Source: Rossellomorea vietnamensis NBRC 101237 (GTDB lineage: Bacteria; Bacillota; Bacilli; Bacillales; Bacillaceae_B). From it: 64,000 nt of DNA. Each line of letters opens with the position of its first letter. Within the stretch, counting starts at the first letter, position 1. Positions 16,084-24,019 of the stretch are shown here, one piece after another. A model generated the notes under the pieces. The model ran no database searches, was not told where the DNA came from, and saw nothing but the letters and a program-made list of their open reading frames with translations. A program made the position numbers and the translations under genes. Where the stretch lies: positions 62,001 through 126,000 of the forward strand of contig NZ_BCVQ01000006.1 in the NCBI RefSeq assembly GCF_001591825.1, in the 5' to 3' direction.

Positions 16084-16653
16084 TCAGGAGTGAATTTCAT
16101 AATCAGAGATCGGATTTCCCTCTTTTATCAACTGTGTAGAGGCCGAACTCCCCCCGATCAGCTCTCCTTTATGATTAAATAACGGATGACAGTTTACATC
16201 ATACTCATACAATTGATCAGCTATCGGGAATACGATAACCTTTCTTAATGATGTACGGTTCTTTATTACTTCTTGTTTTACTTTCATTAATTCCCTCGTA
16301 CCATGGTTGTCCCCTAATTCCACATCGTTTCTTCCAATCACAGTCACGGGGTCAAGTTCAGGATTCGGGTTAAAAATCCACGTATATCTTAAATCCAAAT
16401 CAAAATGGGCAATTACCATAGGAGAATCTTGGAGGGCAAAATAAAAGGGACTTTCTTCTAATTCGAAGATGGAAACATGAAATTTCAATAAGTCTGCCAA
16501 GTTCTCTGCAAGCCTCTTACTTGGGACTCTTACACCACTTTCAATCTTTGAATAATAAGATCTGTCGATGTGAACTAAATAAGCAATGTCTTCTTGGCTA
16601 TACCCCTTCATTTTTCTTAATCTCTCTAGCCAATTTCTCTTTTGATGACCCAT
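16084..16653 (-). CDS. XRE-family regulator with C-terminal PAS-like domain
   Basis: A two-domain protein of about 189 aa. Residues 5-65 form an XRE helix-turn-helix ('RKMKGYSQEDIAYLVHIDRSYYSKIESG'). Residues 75-180 look like a PAS fold ('YFALQDSPMVIAHFDLDLRYTWIFNPNPE', 'VIGRNDVELG', 'CHPLFNHKGELIGGSSAS'). The arrangement suggests DNA binding controlled by a small ligand or redox cue. The ATG at 16653 has AGGAGGG six bases upstream; the ATG two codons earlier touches the ribosome-binding site. It lies 37 bases before the KinB-like kinase gene and is probably co-transcribed with it. Target genes are unknown. Confidence 0.75.
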   Translation of the reverse strand: MGHQKRNWLERLRKMKGYSQEDIAYLVHIDRSYYSKIESGVRVPSKRLAENLADLLKFHVSIFELEESPFYFALQDSPMVIAHFDLDLRYTWIFNPNPELDPVTVIGRNDVELGDNHGTRELMKVKQEVIKNRTSLRKVIVFPIADQLYEYDVNCHPLFNHKGELIGGSSASTQLIKEGNPISDYEIHS

Positions 16654-16828
16654 TCGCATCCCTCCTACAAAACCTTTCTAGTTCTATTATACTGATTCAA
16701 TATTCAAAAACTATGTGACTATTTTGTCACTATTGCAAAATATCGTAAAACCGACTAAAAGCCCTACATTTAAGGAAAAATCAAAAAAATTCTTCTAGTA
16801 AAATGGAATTTCCGTCCCCGTCCATTCA

Positions 16829-16862
16829 TAAAAAAAGAACTCCAGGAGTAAACCTGAAGTCC
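16829..16862 (-). terminator. Intrinsic terminator of the C45 family gene
   Basis: In the minus direction GGACTTCAGG and CCTGGAGTTC form a stem with a 6-base loop and are followed by TTTTTTT, just beyond the stop codon. Confidence 0.75.
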
Positions 16863-16867
16863 TATAT

Positions 16868-17926
16868 TTAGTTCCTGAACCAATCCGCCCCTTCATCCAT
16901 ATGAACAAACGGAATATCAGTATCCACTTTCCCCATCAATTTTTCCTGTTCAACATCTTCCCCCTTTAGCCATTCGGCAAAATCGAAGATAACAGGATCC
17001 CGGTCTCCGCCAAGAGCAAACCATGCTTTCATTTCTTTTGGAAAATAAGCCGATGTATGAATCGTTCCGGCCCAGCTGCCGTAAAGATCCGAGAACACCC
17101 CTTTCCCCGTATCATTCATTAATCGGAATGCACTATGAGCGTCTTGATCCCCCGTTTCCTTGATGATGCTCAATCTCCGCTTGGAATCGACCAGGTGATT
17201 TCTGTTCTCATCGGTCATCATTTCAAAATGGTTGGTGCATGCCTTGGCTTGCCGAGTCGCCACCCCACGTGGTGAGGTTTCAACGATATACGTCTCCCCA
17301 CTTCGATCAAACACCACATAACTGAACGAATGCCTATGAGGGATTTCCTTCAGCATCTCGACGGCTTCGGTAACATCTTTACAGGATTCAAGGATCAATC
17401 GTCCGATCATGCAGCAAATGAAACCATCTCCGGGATTCTTGCGGTGCATGAAGTTATACCCCAATGAGAGGCCATGTTCGTTCATCCCGTCCATCCTGCC
17501 CGTCACGCGTTGGCTAGGGCCGATGATTGCGTATCCTGTATCCGTTGGCTGAAAGAACGTATAACGTCCCTCATACGTTTTCGGATGATAGTCATAATTC
17601 CTGATCAAGTAGTCTTTACCCGTTACGATCGAGCAGCCGGACTTCACATAATCCACCCGGTAGCCGCCAAACTCCTTCAGCACCCGCTCCATCGGCCACT
17701 GGAGGGCTTCTTGTAACCCAAGGAGTTCATCCCAGACCCCTGGGGCAAATCTTCCGATCACAGTCTTTGTTTCTTCAATACTGATAGAAAACCTTGGTTT
17801 TCGTACCTTCCACTGATTCTCCCGATTTCTAACCGTTATGGAATCCTTTATCCGTTCCCCTTGCATAATCCCGAAGTCATAATGGGAACCACGAAATTGA
17901 ATCACATCGCTATGTATTGTTTTCAT
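16868..17926 (-). CDS. C45 family peptidase / acyl-CoA:6-aminopenicillanate acyltransferase-like Ntn hydrolase
   Basis: A 352-residue protein of the Ntn-hydrolase superfamily, family C45, related to isopenicillin-N acyltransferase and choloylglycine hydrolases. The expected nucleophile is Cys98 in 'VKSGCSIVTGKDYLIRNYD', where family members self-cleave before the cysteine; the pattern 'RNYDYHP' and 'GRMDGMNEHGLSLGYNF' follow as in the family. Substrates of bacillar members are unknown; amide bonds of acylated amines or peptides are likely. No signal peptide is visible, so it is probably cytoplasmic. It stands alone and has its own terminator. Confidence 0.83.
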   Translation of the reverse strand: MKTIHSDVIQFRGSHYDFGIMQGERIKDSITVRNRENQWKVRKPRFSISIEETKTVIGRFAPGVWDELLGLQEALQWPMERVLKEFGGYRVDYVKSGCSIVTGKDYLIRNYDYHPKTYEGRYTFFQPTDTGYAIIGPSQRVTGRMDGMNEHGLSLGYNFMHRKNPGDGFICCMIGRLILESCKDVTEAVEMLKEIPHRHSFSYVVFDRSGETYIVETSPRGVATRQAKACTNHFEMMTDENRNHLVDSKRRLSIIKETGDQDAHSAFRLMNDTGKGVFSDLYGSWAGTIHTSAYFPKEMKAWFALGGDRDPVIFDFAEWLKGEDVEQEKLMGKVDTDIPFVHMDEGADWFRN

Positions 17927-18005
17927 GCTAAAACCTCATTTTCATCAGAATCTATTCTACAAGGATAATAGAATGGATCAGAAAAAGAAAGGAATCGCCA
18001 TCCTC

Positions 18006-18524
18006 CTATACACGTTTATCAACTGGAAGAAAAACAATGATTATAAAACATATGAGAAACGCCATACCCGTCACCACTAACCCAAGGAAAAAACCGATGA
18101 AGGCCATAAATCCGTCTTCACCTGGATATTGAGGTACATACGTGACCCATTGGTACAGGATAAACAAAAAAAGAACCAAATAGAAACTGCTTCCGACCGT
18201 TCCTGCTTTCCATCGTTCCCCTTTCACCCACACTTTCGTACGGACAAGTGAACTCCATACGAGAAGACTCAATACAGTGGCAGCCATTATAATGACAAGG
18301 TGAATGTATGGAATCATCAGTAGAGTCGTACCATACAATAGCAGCCCGGTTGTACCGAATAATAATAGATTCATCCCAAACAAGAATACACCGACTAACC
18401 AGGGATTCTGAAACCAATTAAACTTATTTAGAGATTGAATACACTTAAATATATAGAGTCTCTCTCTCGGGATTTTTGAAAAAAAGAAAAGTCCGACAAT
18501 ACCCAAAATGAAAAATAATGTCAC
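18006..18524 (-). CDS. Multipass membrane protein of unknown function
   Basis: A 172-aa hydrophobic protein with about five membrane segments (near 2-15, 42-65, 70-92, 108-128 and 142-168). It starts with GTG after GGGGGTAACAA. The loop 'RTKVWVKGERWKAGTVGSS' is basic and likely cytoplasmic. I do not recognise the family. It follows clpP after a long palindromic repeat and has no other partner gene. Confidence 0.65.
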   Translation of the reverse strand: MTLFFILGIVGLFFFSKIPRERLYIFKCIQSLNKFNWFQNPWLVGVFLFGMNLLLFGTTGLLLYGTTLLMIPYIHLVIIMAATVLSLLVWSSLVRTKVWVKGERWKAGTVGSSFYLVLFLFILYQWVTYVPQYPGEDGFMAFIGFFLGLVVTGMAFLICFIIIVFLPVDKRV

Positions 18525-18627
18525 TTGTTACCCCCCTGTCATTTGTGGTTTATTTTACCATATACTTATCTTGTTTTGATATATCTTGTGATGAGTTTAG
18601 GGGTATACAATCATCCACCTGTATTCG

Positions 18628-18683
18628 TTCTTTTAATTCAGCTGCTGAAATCATCCAAATATTCAGCAGCTGAATTAAAAGAA
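18628..18683. repeat. Long perfect inverted repeat with the CAGCTGCTG core
   Basis: Two 22-bp arms with the core AATTCAGCTGCTGAA are perfectly complementary around a 12-base loop. The core unit is the same as in the array at 9402-9537, so it is a dispersed repeat family. It sits directly downstream of the clpP terminator. Confidence 0.8.
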
Positions 18684-18702
18684 GACGGCCATCAAGACCG
18701 TC
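18677..18702 (-). terminator. Terminator of the sigma factor-clpP operon
   Basis: In the minus direction GACGG pairs with CCGTC across a 9-base loop and is followed by TTCTTTT, ten bases beyond the clpP stop. The T-tract forms the beginning of the neighbouring inverted repeat. Confidence 0.5.
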
Positions 18703-18712
18703 CCCACATCTA

Positions 18713-19297
18713 TCACTTCTTCTTCTCGATAATCTCATCAATGATCCCATATTCCTTTGCCTCATAGGCACTCATGAAGTAGTCACGGTCCGTATCAAAT
18801 GCAACTTTCTCAACCGATTGCCCCGTTTTCTCCGCAATGATTTCATTGATATGCTCCCTTAACTTCAGGATGCGTTTCGCTGATATCTCAAGGTCTGTCG
18901 CCTGCCCCCTGGCGCCACCCAACGGCTGATGGATCATGATTTCACTATTAGGCAGGGCGAATCGCTTTCCTTTCGTGCCTGCCAAGAGCAGCATCGCGCC
19001 GAATGATGCCGCCATGCCCGTGCAGATCGTCCGGACATCGGGGCTGATGTACTCCATCGTATCAAAGATGGCGAATCCCGCCGAAGTCGAGCCCCCGGGA
19101 CTGTTAATATACAAGGAAATGTCTTTATCGGGATCATCTGCGGCGAGGAATAATAATTGAGCCACGATACTATTGGCCATCTGATCATTCACTTCGTCAC
19201 TCACCATGATGATCCGATCCTTTAATAACCGTGAGTAAATGTCGTAGGAACGTTCTCCTTTACTTGATTGTTCAATTACATAAGGTATTGCGTTCAT
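18713..19297 (-). CDS. clpP: ClpP-family ATP-dependent protease proteolytic subunit (probable second ClpP)
   Basis: Serine protease subunit of 194 aa with a complete catalytic triad: Ser98 in 'GMAASFGAM', His123 in 'IMIHQPLGG' and Asp172 in 'DTDRDYFM'. The N-terminus '[31 protein letters not shown]' runs to residue 31 and keeps the axial-loop and ring-contact residues of housekeeping ClpP, but positions such as '[17 protein letters not shown]' and 'SFGAMLL' differ from the highly conserved Bacillus ClpP (for example MAASMGAF). I therefore expect a paralogue with the main clpP elsewhere. The ATG at 19297 follows GGGAGGAAGAAGAC. It lies 21 bases after an ECF sigma factor gene, with which it probably forms an operon. 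Confidence 0.85.
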   Translation of the reverse strand: MNAIPYVIEQSSKGERSYDIYSRLLKDRIIMVSDEVNDQMANSIVAQLLFLAADDPDKDISLYINSPGGSTSAGFAIFDTMEYISPDVRTICTGMAASFGAMLLLAGTKGKRFALPNSEIMIHQPLGGARGQATDLEISAKRILKLREHINEIIAEKTGQSVEKVAFDTDRDYFMSAYEAKEYGIIDEIIEKKK

Positions 19298-19318
19298 GTC
19301 TTCTTCCTCCCTCATTCG

Positions 19319-19990
19319 TTATGCAGCCATCGAGAGGATGGTCGAAGGCGAAGGAACTTCCGGCAGCACCATCTGGACTGGTCCATAGGCAAGAAGCGTC
19401 GGAATGTAGGCGATTAGCAGACTAGGATCCTGTGCTTTCAGGCTCCGATATAAAATGGCGTTCAGCTCTTTTTGGAGATTTTGATCCCAGTATGTGCCAC
19501 TTCCTCCCCATTCATCATCGAGGGAGATTTTTTTCAGTTTGGCCCTCGTCCGGTTCAATAAAGCCTTCACAGCTGTTTCTGCCAGGTTTAATAGTACGGC
19601 CACTTCAGAAATTTTGTACTGAAAGGCTTCCTTTAATACGAAGGCAACCAATTGCTTGGGGGTCAATCTGTTAGAAAGCATGCCGATCATCTCAGGACTT
19701 ATCCACTCTTTTGGATGATTTTCCCTACCAGCCTCCGGGACAGATCCGATTGTTTCCCTGATCTCTTTCCGGCCCTTGTCGATCCACAGATGATAGGCCA
19801 TTTTCTTCAGTAAAGCAGGACTCCAATCCTGACGATCCGGGTAGCGGGTGAGGGCTTTATAAACAGATTCCTGGGCAAGATCCTCCCCGTCCCATTTGTC
19901 CTTTGTCAGAAAATAGCAATACCGGAACAGTTTTGGAACCATTTCTTCGATCTCTTCTTCGTCCAGGTTGAATACCGATCTCATTTGCAT
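19319..19990 (-). CDS. ECF-type RNA polymerase sigma factor
   Basis: A 223-aa sigma-70-family protein with region 2 (about 10-75, 'LFRYCYFLTKDKWDGEDLAQESVYKAL', 'HLWIDKGRKE') and region 4 (about 110-160, 'LTPKQLVAFVLKEAFQYKISEVAVLLNLAETAVKALLNRTRAKL'). About 60 extra C-terminal residues follow that normal ECF factors lack. The chain ends in ...STILSMAA, similar to the -LAA end of ssrA tags recognised by ClpXP. No anti-sigma factor is adjacent; instead clpP follows after 21 bases. The start at 19990 has AAAGGAG eight bases upstream. Whether the protein is controlled by proteolysis is inference from these two facts. Confidence 0.82.
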   Translation of the reverse strand: MQMRSVFNLDEEEIEEMVPKLFRYCYFLTKDKWDGEDLAQESVYKALTRYPDRQDWSPALLKKMAYHLWIDKGRKEIRETIGSVPEAGRENHPKEWISPEMIGMLSNRLTPKQLVAFVLKEAFQYKISEVAVLLNLAETAVKALLNRTRAKLKKISLDDEWGGSGTYWDQNLQKELNAILYRSLKAQDPSLLIAYIPTLLAYGPVQMVLPEVPSPSTILSMAA

Positions 19991-20072
19991 TATCTTCACT
20001 CCTTTGCATCCTCTCATGCTTATAACGGATAAGTAGCAGAAAAAGATATGGGTAAAAGCTTATTTTATTCTC

Positions 20073-20102
20073 ATTATATCCAAGGAAAGGAGTATTCGTC
20101 AT
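20073..20102 (-). promoter_or_regulatory. Candidate sigma-A promoter of the sigma factor-clpP operon
   Basis: On the minus strand ATGACG is followed after 18 bases by a consensus TATAAT, about 80 bases upstream of the sigma factor start. No autoregulatory ECF-type -35 (such as TGAAAC) with proper spacing was found. Confidence 0.35.
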
Positions 20103-20175
20103 AAATTGGTTTCCTCTCCGTCACTTGTGCTAAAGTAAAAACATAAAAAATCGTTTACTGAAATGAGGTGCCCTT

Positions 20176-20850
20176 ATGATATCAATTCTTGTCGTTGATG
20201 ATGATTCCCATCTACGAAAGCTCGTTCGTGTGTATTTGGAGCAAAATGGATACATGGTGACAGAGGCACCAGACGGCGAAGCCGCTTCCGACACTCTCCT
20301 CCATCAAACTGTCGACCTTGCCATTGTCGACCTGATGATGCCGAATAAAGATGGATTTCAGTTGGCAAGTGAGATAAGGGAAGACTATGATATCCCCATC
20401 ATCATGCTGACTGCGAGGGACAGCATGACGGATAAAGCGAAAGGATTTCAGTCCGGAACCGATGATTATATGGTGAAACCCTTTGAAAAAGAAGAACTCC
20501 TTTTCCGGGTACAGGCAATCCTGAGACGATTCGACAGGGCAGGTTCCCAAACCATCCGCTTGGGAGACATGACGCTTGATAAACGGTCTTATGAGGTGAA
20601 AGCCGGGAATAGGACCATGAACCTACCCCTCAAAGAATTCGAACTGCTCTATTATCTTGCAAGCTTTACGAACAGGACATTTACGCGCGATGAACTCATC
20701 CAGCATGTATGGGGAATGGACTTTGTAGGGGACGACCGGACCATCGATGTGCACATTAAACGTTTGCGTGAAAGGTTTCGAGGTTCCACCAATACCTTCA
20801 CGATCACAACCGTACGGGGAGTCGGCTACAAATTGGAGGTACATAAATGA
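20176..20850 (+). CDS. OmpR-family response regulator
   Basis: Two-component regulator of 224 aa: receiver domain (1-118) with the acidic pocket 'VVDDD' and the phosphorylated Asp52 in 'AIVDLMMPNKDG', Thr in 'IIMLTARDS' and Lys in 'DYMVKPFEKEEL', then a winged-helix DNA-binding domain (about 125-222, 'PLKEFELLYYLA', 'DRTIDVHIKRLRERF', 'ITTVRGVGYKLE'). It overlaps the following histidine kinase gene by four bases (ATGA), and an ABC transporter follows, so the likely targets include that transporter. It is divergent from the sigma factor gene. Confidence 0.93.
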   Translation: MISILVVDDDSHLRKLVRVYLEQNGYMVTEAPDGEAASDTLLHQTVDLAIVDLMMPNKDGFQLASEIREDYDIPIIMLTARDSMTDKAKGFQSGTDDYMVKPFEKEELLFRVQAILRRFDRAGSQTIRLGDMTLDKRSYEVKAGNRTMNLPLKEFELLYYLASFTNRTFTRDELIQHVWGMDFVGDDRTIDVHIKRLRERFRGSTNTFTITTVRGVGYKLEVHK

Positions 20851-22217
20851 AAACCCTTTATATCCGGATCGTCGTCGTCACCCTGTTGATCATGATCGTA
20901 AGCAGTGTGATCGCCTTTATCGGTTCGAATCTTTATTATCAAATGATTTTAAAGCCTTCCAATGATGAAAAAAATACCGAAATCGCCCGGGACGTTGTGG
21001 AACTTTATGAGGCAGCTTCCATGGAGGAATCGACTTTTTTTGAAAAGACGGCAAGGTTAAGCTATCAGTTTTATGTGACCGATGGAAAAGGAACAGGGAC
21101 ATTTTATGGGGAGGAATTTCGTGATCCCACTCTATCTCCCAAAGTAATACGAAGCGTTCTGAACGGGACAACGTATCACGGGATGGCTGAATATCCTTCC
21201 ACCACGTTTGTGACGGGGTTTTTCTCTAATGAATTATCCAATTCTATCGGTGTCCCGATTGAAATCGACGGGAAACCACATGCGTTGTTCATGAGGCCGA
21301 ACGTCAAGCAGCAGTTCAATGAAATACATATTCTCCTGTCCGTCCTTCTCCTATTGACGATTGTGCTCAGTATGATGATTGTATTTTTCAGTACACGGTA
21401 CTTGGTAAAGCCGATCAGGGAACTTACCGCTGCCACGAAGAAGATAGCCGGTGGAGACTTTTCCATACAGCTGCATGAAAATCGCAAGGATGAAATCGGG
21501 ACCCTTGCCAAATCATTTACGAGCATGAGCCGTCAGCTCAGGCAGCTGGAAAATATGCGTCAGGAGTTCGTTTCCAATGTCTCACATGAAATTCAAACAC
21601 CACTTTCTTCTTTGAAAGGCTATGCGAATCTGTTACGATCCCCTTCCTTATCCAAAGAAGATCAGGAATATTATACAAAGGTGATCGAATCCGAAAGTAC
21701 GCGGTTATCAAAGCTGAGTAAGCAGCTATTGACCCTTGCCTCCCTTGATAAGGATCAAGGGGTGATCAAATTAGAACCTGTAGAACTGACATCGATGGTG
21801 CAAGTTCTCATCAGTCAGACCCGATGGTTGTGGGAAGGAAAAGATCTTTCCTTATTCTTTGAAGCGGATGAGGTGACCTATAACGGACATGGGGAATTGC
21901 TGTACCAGGCTTTCGAGAACCTATTATCCAACAGCATTAAATATACTCCCAGAGGTGGGGAAATTATTATAACCCTCCTTACAGAATCAAAGGGTATCAC
22001 GTTTACCATCCAGGACACTGGAATTGGTATCCCACCGGAGCATATGGAGAAGATCTTCGACCGATTCTACAAAGTGGACGAGTCCCGGAGTCACGAACGG
22101 GACAGCAGCGGCCTTGGTCTATCCATCGTCCAAAAGATCATCAGCCTCCATCATGGGGAAATTCATGTGGAGAGTGATCCAAATGAAGGAACCACTTTCA
22201 AGGTGACCCTTCCTTAA
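20847..22217 (+). CDS. Sensor histidine kinase with extracellular domain and HAMP
   Basis: Membrane kinase of 456 aa partnering the upstream response regulator. A first membrane helix (about 6-28), an extracellular sensor domain of about 135 residues, a second helix (about 162-182), HAMP (about 185-238), HisKA with phosphorylated His247 in 'SNVSHEIQTPLSSLKG', and an ATPase domain with 'NLLSNSIKYTPRGG', 'DTGIGIPPEHMEKIFDRFYKVD' and 'SSGLGLSIV'. The HEIQTPL variant replaces the commoner HELRTPL. The large external domain suggests sensing of an extracellular ligand, perhaps the ABC transporter's substrate or a cell-envelope stress. Confidence 0.93.
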   Translation: MKTLYIRIVVVTLLIMIVSSVIAFIGSNLYYQMILKPSNDEKNTEIARDVVELYEAASMEESTFFEKTARLSYQFYVTDGKGTGTFYGEEFRDPTLSPKVIRSVLNGTTYHGMAEYPSTTFVTGFFSNELSNSIGVPIEIDGKPHALFMRPNVKQQFNEIHILLSVLLLLTIVLSMMIVFFSTRYLVKPIRELTAATKKIAGGDFSIQLHENRKDEIGTLAKSFTSMSRQLRQLENMRQEFVSNVSHEIQTPLSSLKGYANLLRSPSLSKEDQEYYTKVIESESTRLSKLSKQLLTLASLDKDQGVIKLEPVELTSMVQVLISQTRWLWEGKDLSLFFEADEVTYNGHGELLYQAFENLLSNSIKYTPRGGEIIITLLTESKGITFTIQDTGIGIPPEHMEKIFDRFYKVDESRSHERDSSGLGLSIVQKIISLHHGEIHVESDPNEGTTFKVTLP

Positions 22218-22289
22218 TCCGTTGTTCATCTTCCGTTCATACTTCCCTTTTATCATGAAAGAGAAGTTATGAAAGGGAAGGTGATTTTT

Positions 22290-23327
22290 TTGTTTCTCGC
22301 ATGGAAAGAAATCCGCTATGCCAAAATGAAATTCATACTGATCACAGGCATCATCACACTGATCACAAGTCTCGTCTTGTCAATATCCGGGCTTGCCAAC
22401 GGCTTATCCGTTGATAATGCCTCTGCTATTAAAAATTTGTCTGCAGAAACATATATTGTTGAAAAAAGCGACTCGCATCAGCTTGAGCGATCAAATATGA
22501 CAGCTGCTGATAGATCCACCGTAAAAGGAGGCTCTCCACTGGCATTGAAGATGGTCGAAATGACTCATGAAGGAGAAGCCGTGAATATCAGCCTCTTTGC
22601 CTTAGATCCAACCAGCACTTTCATGCCGGACGCAGAAGAAAGTGTGAAACTCGCGCCTTACGAGGTACTTGCGGATCCCGGCTTACTAAAGGAAGGATAT
22701 CAGTCCGGAGACTCTTTCACGTACCAAGGGAAAACCTGGATCATTAAGGGTTTTACAAAAAAACGTTTCAGTTACGGCCATACCCCGGCCATGTTCACAT
22801 CGATGGAAACGTGGAAAGATCTCCATGGAGATGATCTTACGTACCAGGCACTCCTCTTCACAAATAAGGGTGGAGTGGACATTCCTTCCAAACTGGAAGC
22901 AGCACCAAAAGAGGACATCCTGTCAAACGTACCGGGTTATTCGGCGGAACAGGGCTCTTTAAAGATGATGGTCATCTTTCTGCTCATCATTTCGGCGATT
23001 GTCCTGGCAACGTTTTTCTATGTCATGACCCTGCAAAAGCTTCATCAATACGGTGTACTGAAAGCAATCGGAGCAAAAGCAGGTGTTCTTCTACGTGCCC
23101 TGTTCCTCCAAATATCCATTCTTTCCGCACTTGGGATCCTGGCAGGGAATACCCTTACCTATGGATTGACACAACTGATTCCAGGAGATGTCCCATTTGA
23201 ATTATCCTCTGGCATGATCCTGTTAAACAGCGGATTGATCTTAGTCATGGCATGGGTCGGTTCACTCCTGTCCTTCAGGAGCATTATGAAAGTAGACCCA
23301 TTAGAAGCAATCGGAGGGGTGAAATAA
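22290..23327 (+). CDS. ABC transporter permease, FtsX/MacB family
   Basis: Permease of 345 aa with one N-terminal membrane helix, a large extracellular domain (about 40-225) and three C-terminal helices (about 230-335), the topology of FtsX/MacB-type mechanotransmission exporters. I choose the TTG at 22290, giving MFLAWKEIRYAKMKFILI, because AAGGTGA lies at correct spacing and this is the usual N-terminus of the family; an ATG 21 bases upstream is the alternative. The gene ends with GGAGGGGTGAAATAAG, which supplies the ribosome-binding site of the ATPase gene starting two bases later. Confidence 0.85.
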   Translation: MFLAWKEIRYAKMKFILITGIITLITSLVLSISGLANGLSVDNASAIKNLSAETYIVEKSDSHQLERSNMTAADRSTVKGGSPLALKMVEMTHEGEAVNISLFALDPTSTFMPDAEESVKLAPYEVLADPGLLKEGYQSGDSFTYQGKTWIIKGFTKKRFSYGHTPAMFTSMETWKDLHGDDLTYQALLFTNKGGVDIPSKLEAAPKEDILSNVPGYSAEQGSLKMMVIFLLIISAIVLATFFYVMTLQKLHQYGVLKAIGAKAGVLLRALFLQISILSALGILAGNTLTYGLTQLIPGDVPFELSSGMILLNSGLILVMAWVGSLLSFRSIMKVDPLEAIGGVK

Positions 23328-23328
23328 G

Positions 23329-23982
23329 ATGACATCCATTTTAGAATTAAACGGCGTTACGAAAACATACAAACAGGGACATGAACGGCTCACGGTCCTG
23401 GACCAAATTTCCATGAAGGTGAACAGCGGTGAATTCGGGGCGATACTCGGCCCGTCCGGTTCGGGTAAAAGCACCCTCCTCTCCATCATCGGGGCGTTGA
23501 CCAGTCCCACTCGTGGTGAGGTGACTCTAAACGGAAGAAATGTACACGACATGACCGGAAAAGAACAAACGGCTCTTCGTCTGAAGGAAATCGGCTTCAT
23601 CTTTCAGCAATCGAATCTGGTTCCTTTCTTAACAGTGGAAGAGCAACTGTTACTGGTAGGGAAGCTTACCAAGCAGAAGGACCACCTTCAGGAACGGGCA
23701 TTGGAATTATTGTCTCACCTTGGACTTGAAAACCGGAAAGCCCATTATCCTGAACAACTCTCCGGAGGCGAACAGCAACGGGTCGCCATCGCCCGTGCCC
23801 TCATGAATGAACCAAAGCTGATCCTTGCCGATGAACCTACAGCAAGCCTTGACCGGGAACGGGGAAAATCCGTGGTGGAATTATTAGTAAAAGAAACGAA
23901 GGAAAGAGATATTGCTACTATTATGGTCACTCATGACGAGTCGATGATCGGAGATTGTGATTGGGTTTATCGGATGGGATAG
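23329..23982 (+). CDS. ABC transporter ATP-binding protein, MacB/LolD type
   Basis: Cytoplasmic ATPase of 217 aa driving the adjacent FtsX-type permease. Walker A '[11 protein letters not shown]' (about 41-51), Q-loop '[12 protein letters not shown]', signature '[15 protein letters not shown]' (about 140) and Walker B '[12 protein letters not shown]' (about 160) are all intact. It is the last gene of the response regulator, kinase, permease, ATPase cluster; the order resembles Bacillus envelope-stress or lantibiotic-sensing modules, but the substrate cannot be told. Confidence 0.93.
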   Translation: MTSILELNGVTKTYKQGHERLTVLDQISMKVNSGEFGAILGPSGSGKSTLLSIIGALTSPTRGEVTLNGRNVHDMTGKEQTALRLKEIGFIFQQSNLVPFLTVEEQLLLVGKLTKQKDHLQERALELLSHLGLENRKAHYPEQLSGGEQQRVAIARALMNEPKLILADEPTASLDRERGKSVVELLVKETKERDIATIMVTHDESMIGDCDWVYRMG

Positions 23983-23989
23983 GAAAGGA

Positions 23990-24019
23990 GCGTGCCTGGA
24001 AAGAATCAGGCACGCTTTT
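23990..24019. terminator. Terminator shared by the ABC operon and the convergent membrane gene
   Basis: GCGTGCCTG and CAGGCACGC form a perfect 9-bp stem with an 8-base loop and a short TTTTC tail on the plus strand. Its right arm overlaps the last codons of the convergent gene. Confidence 0.7.
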
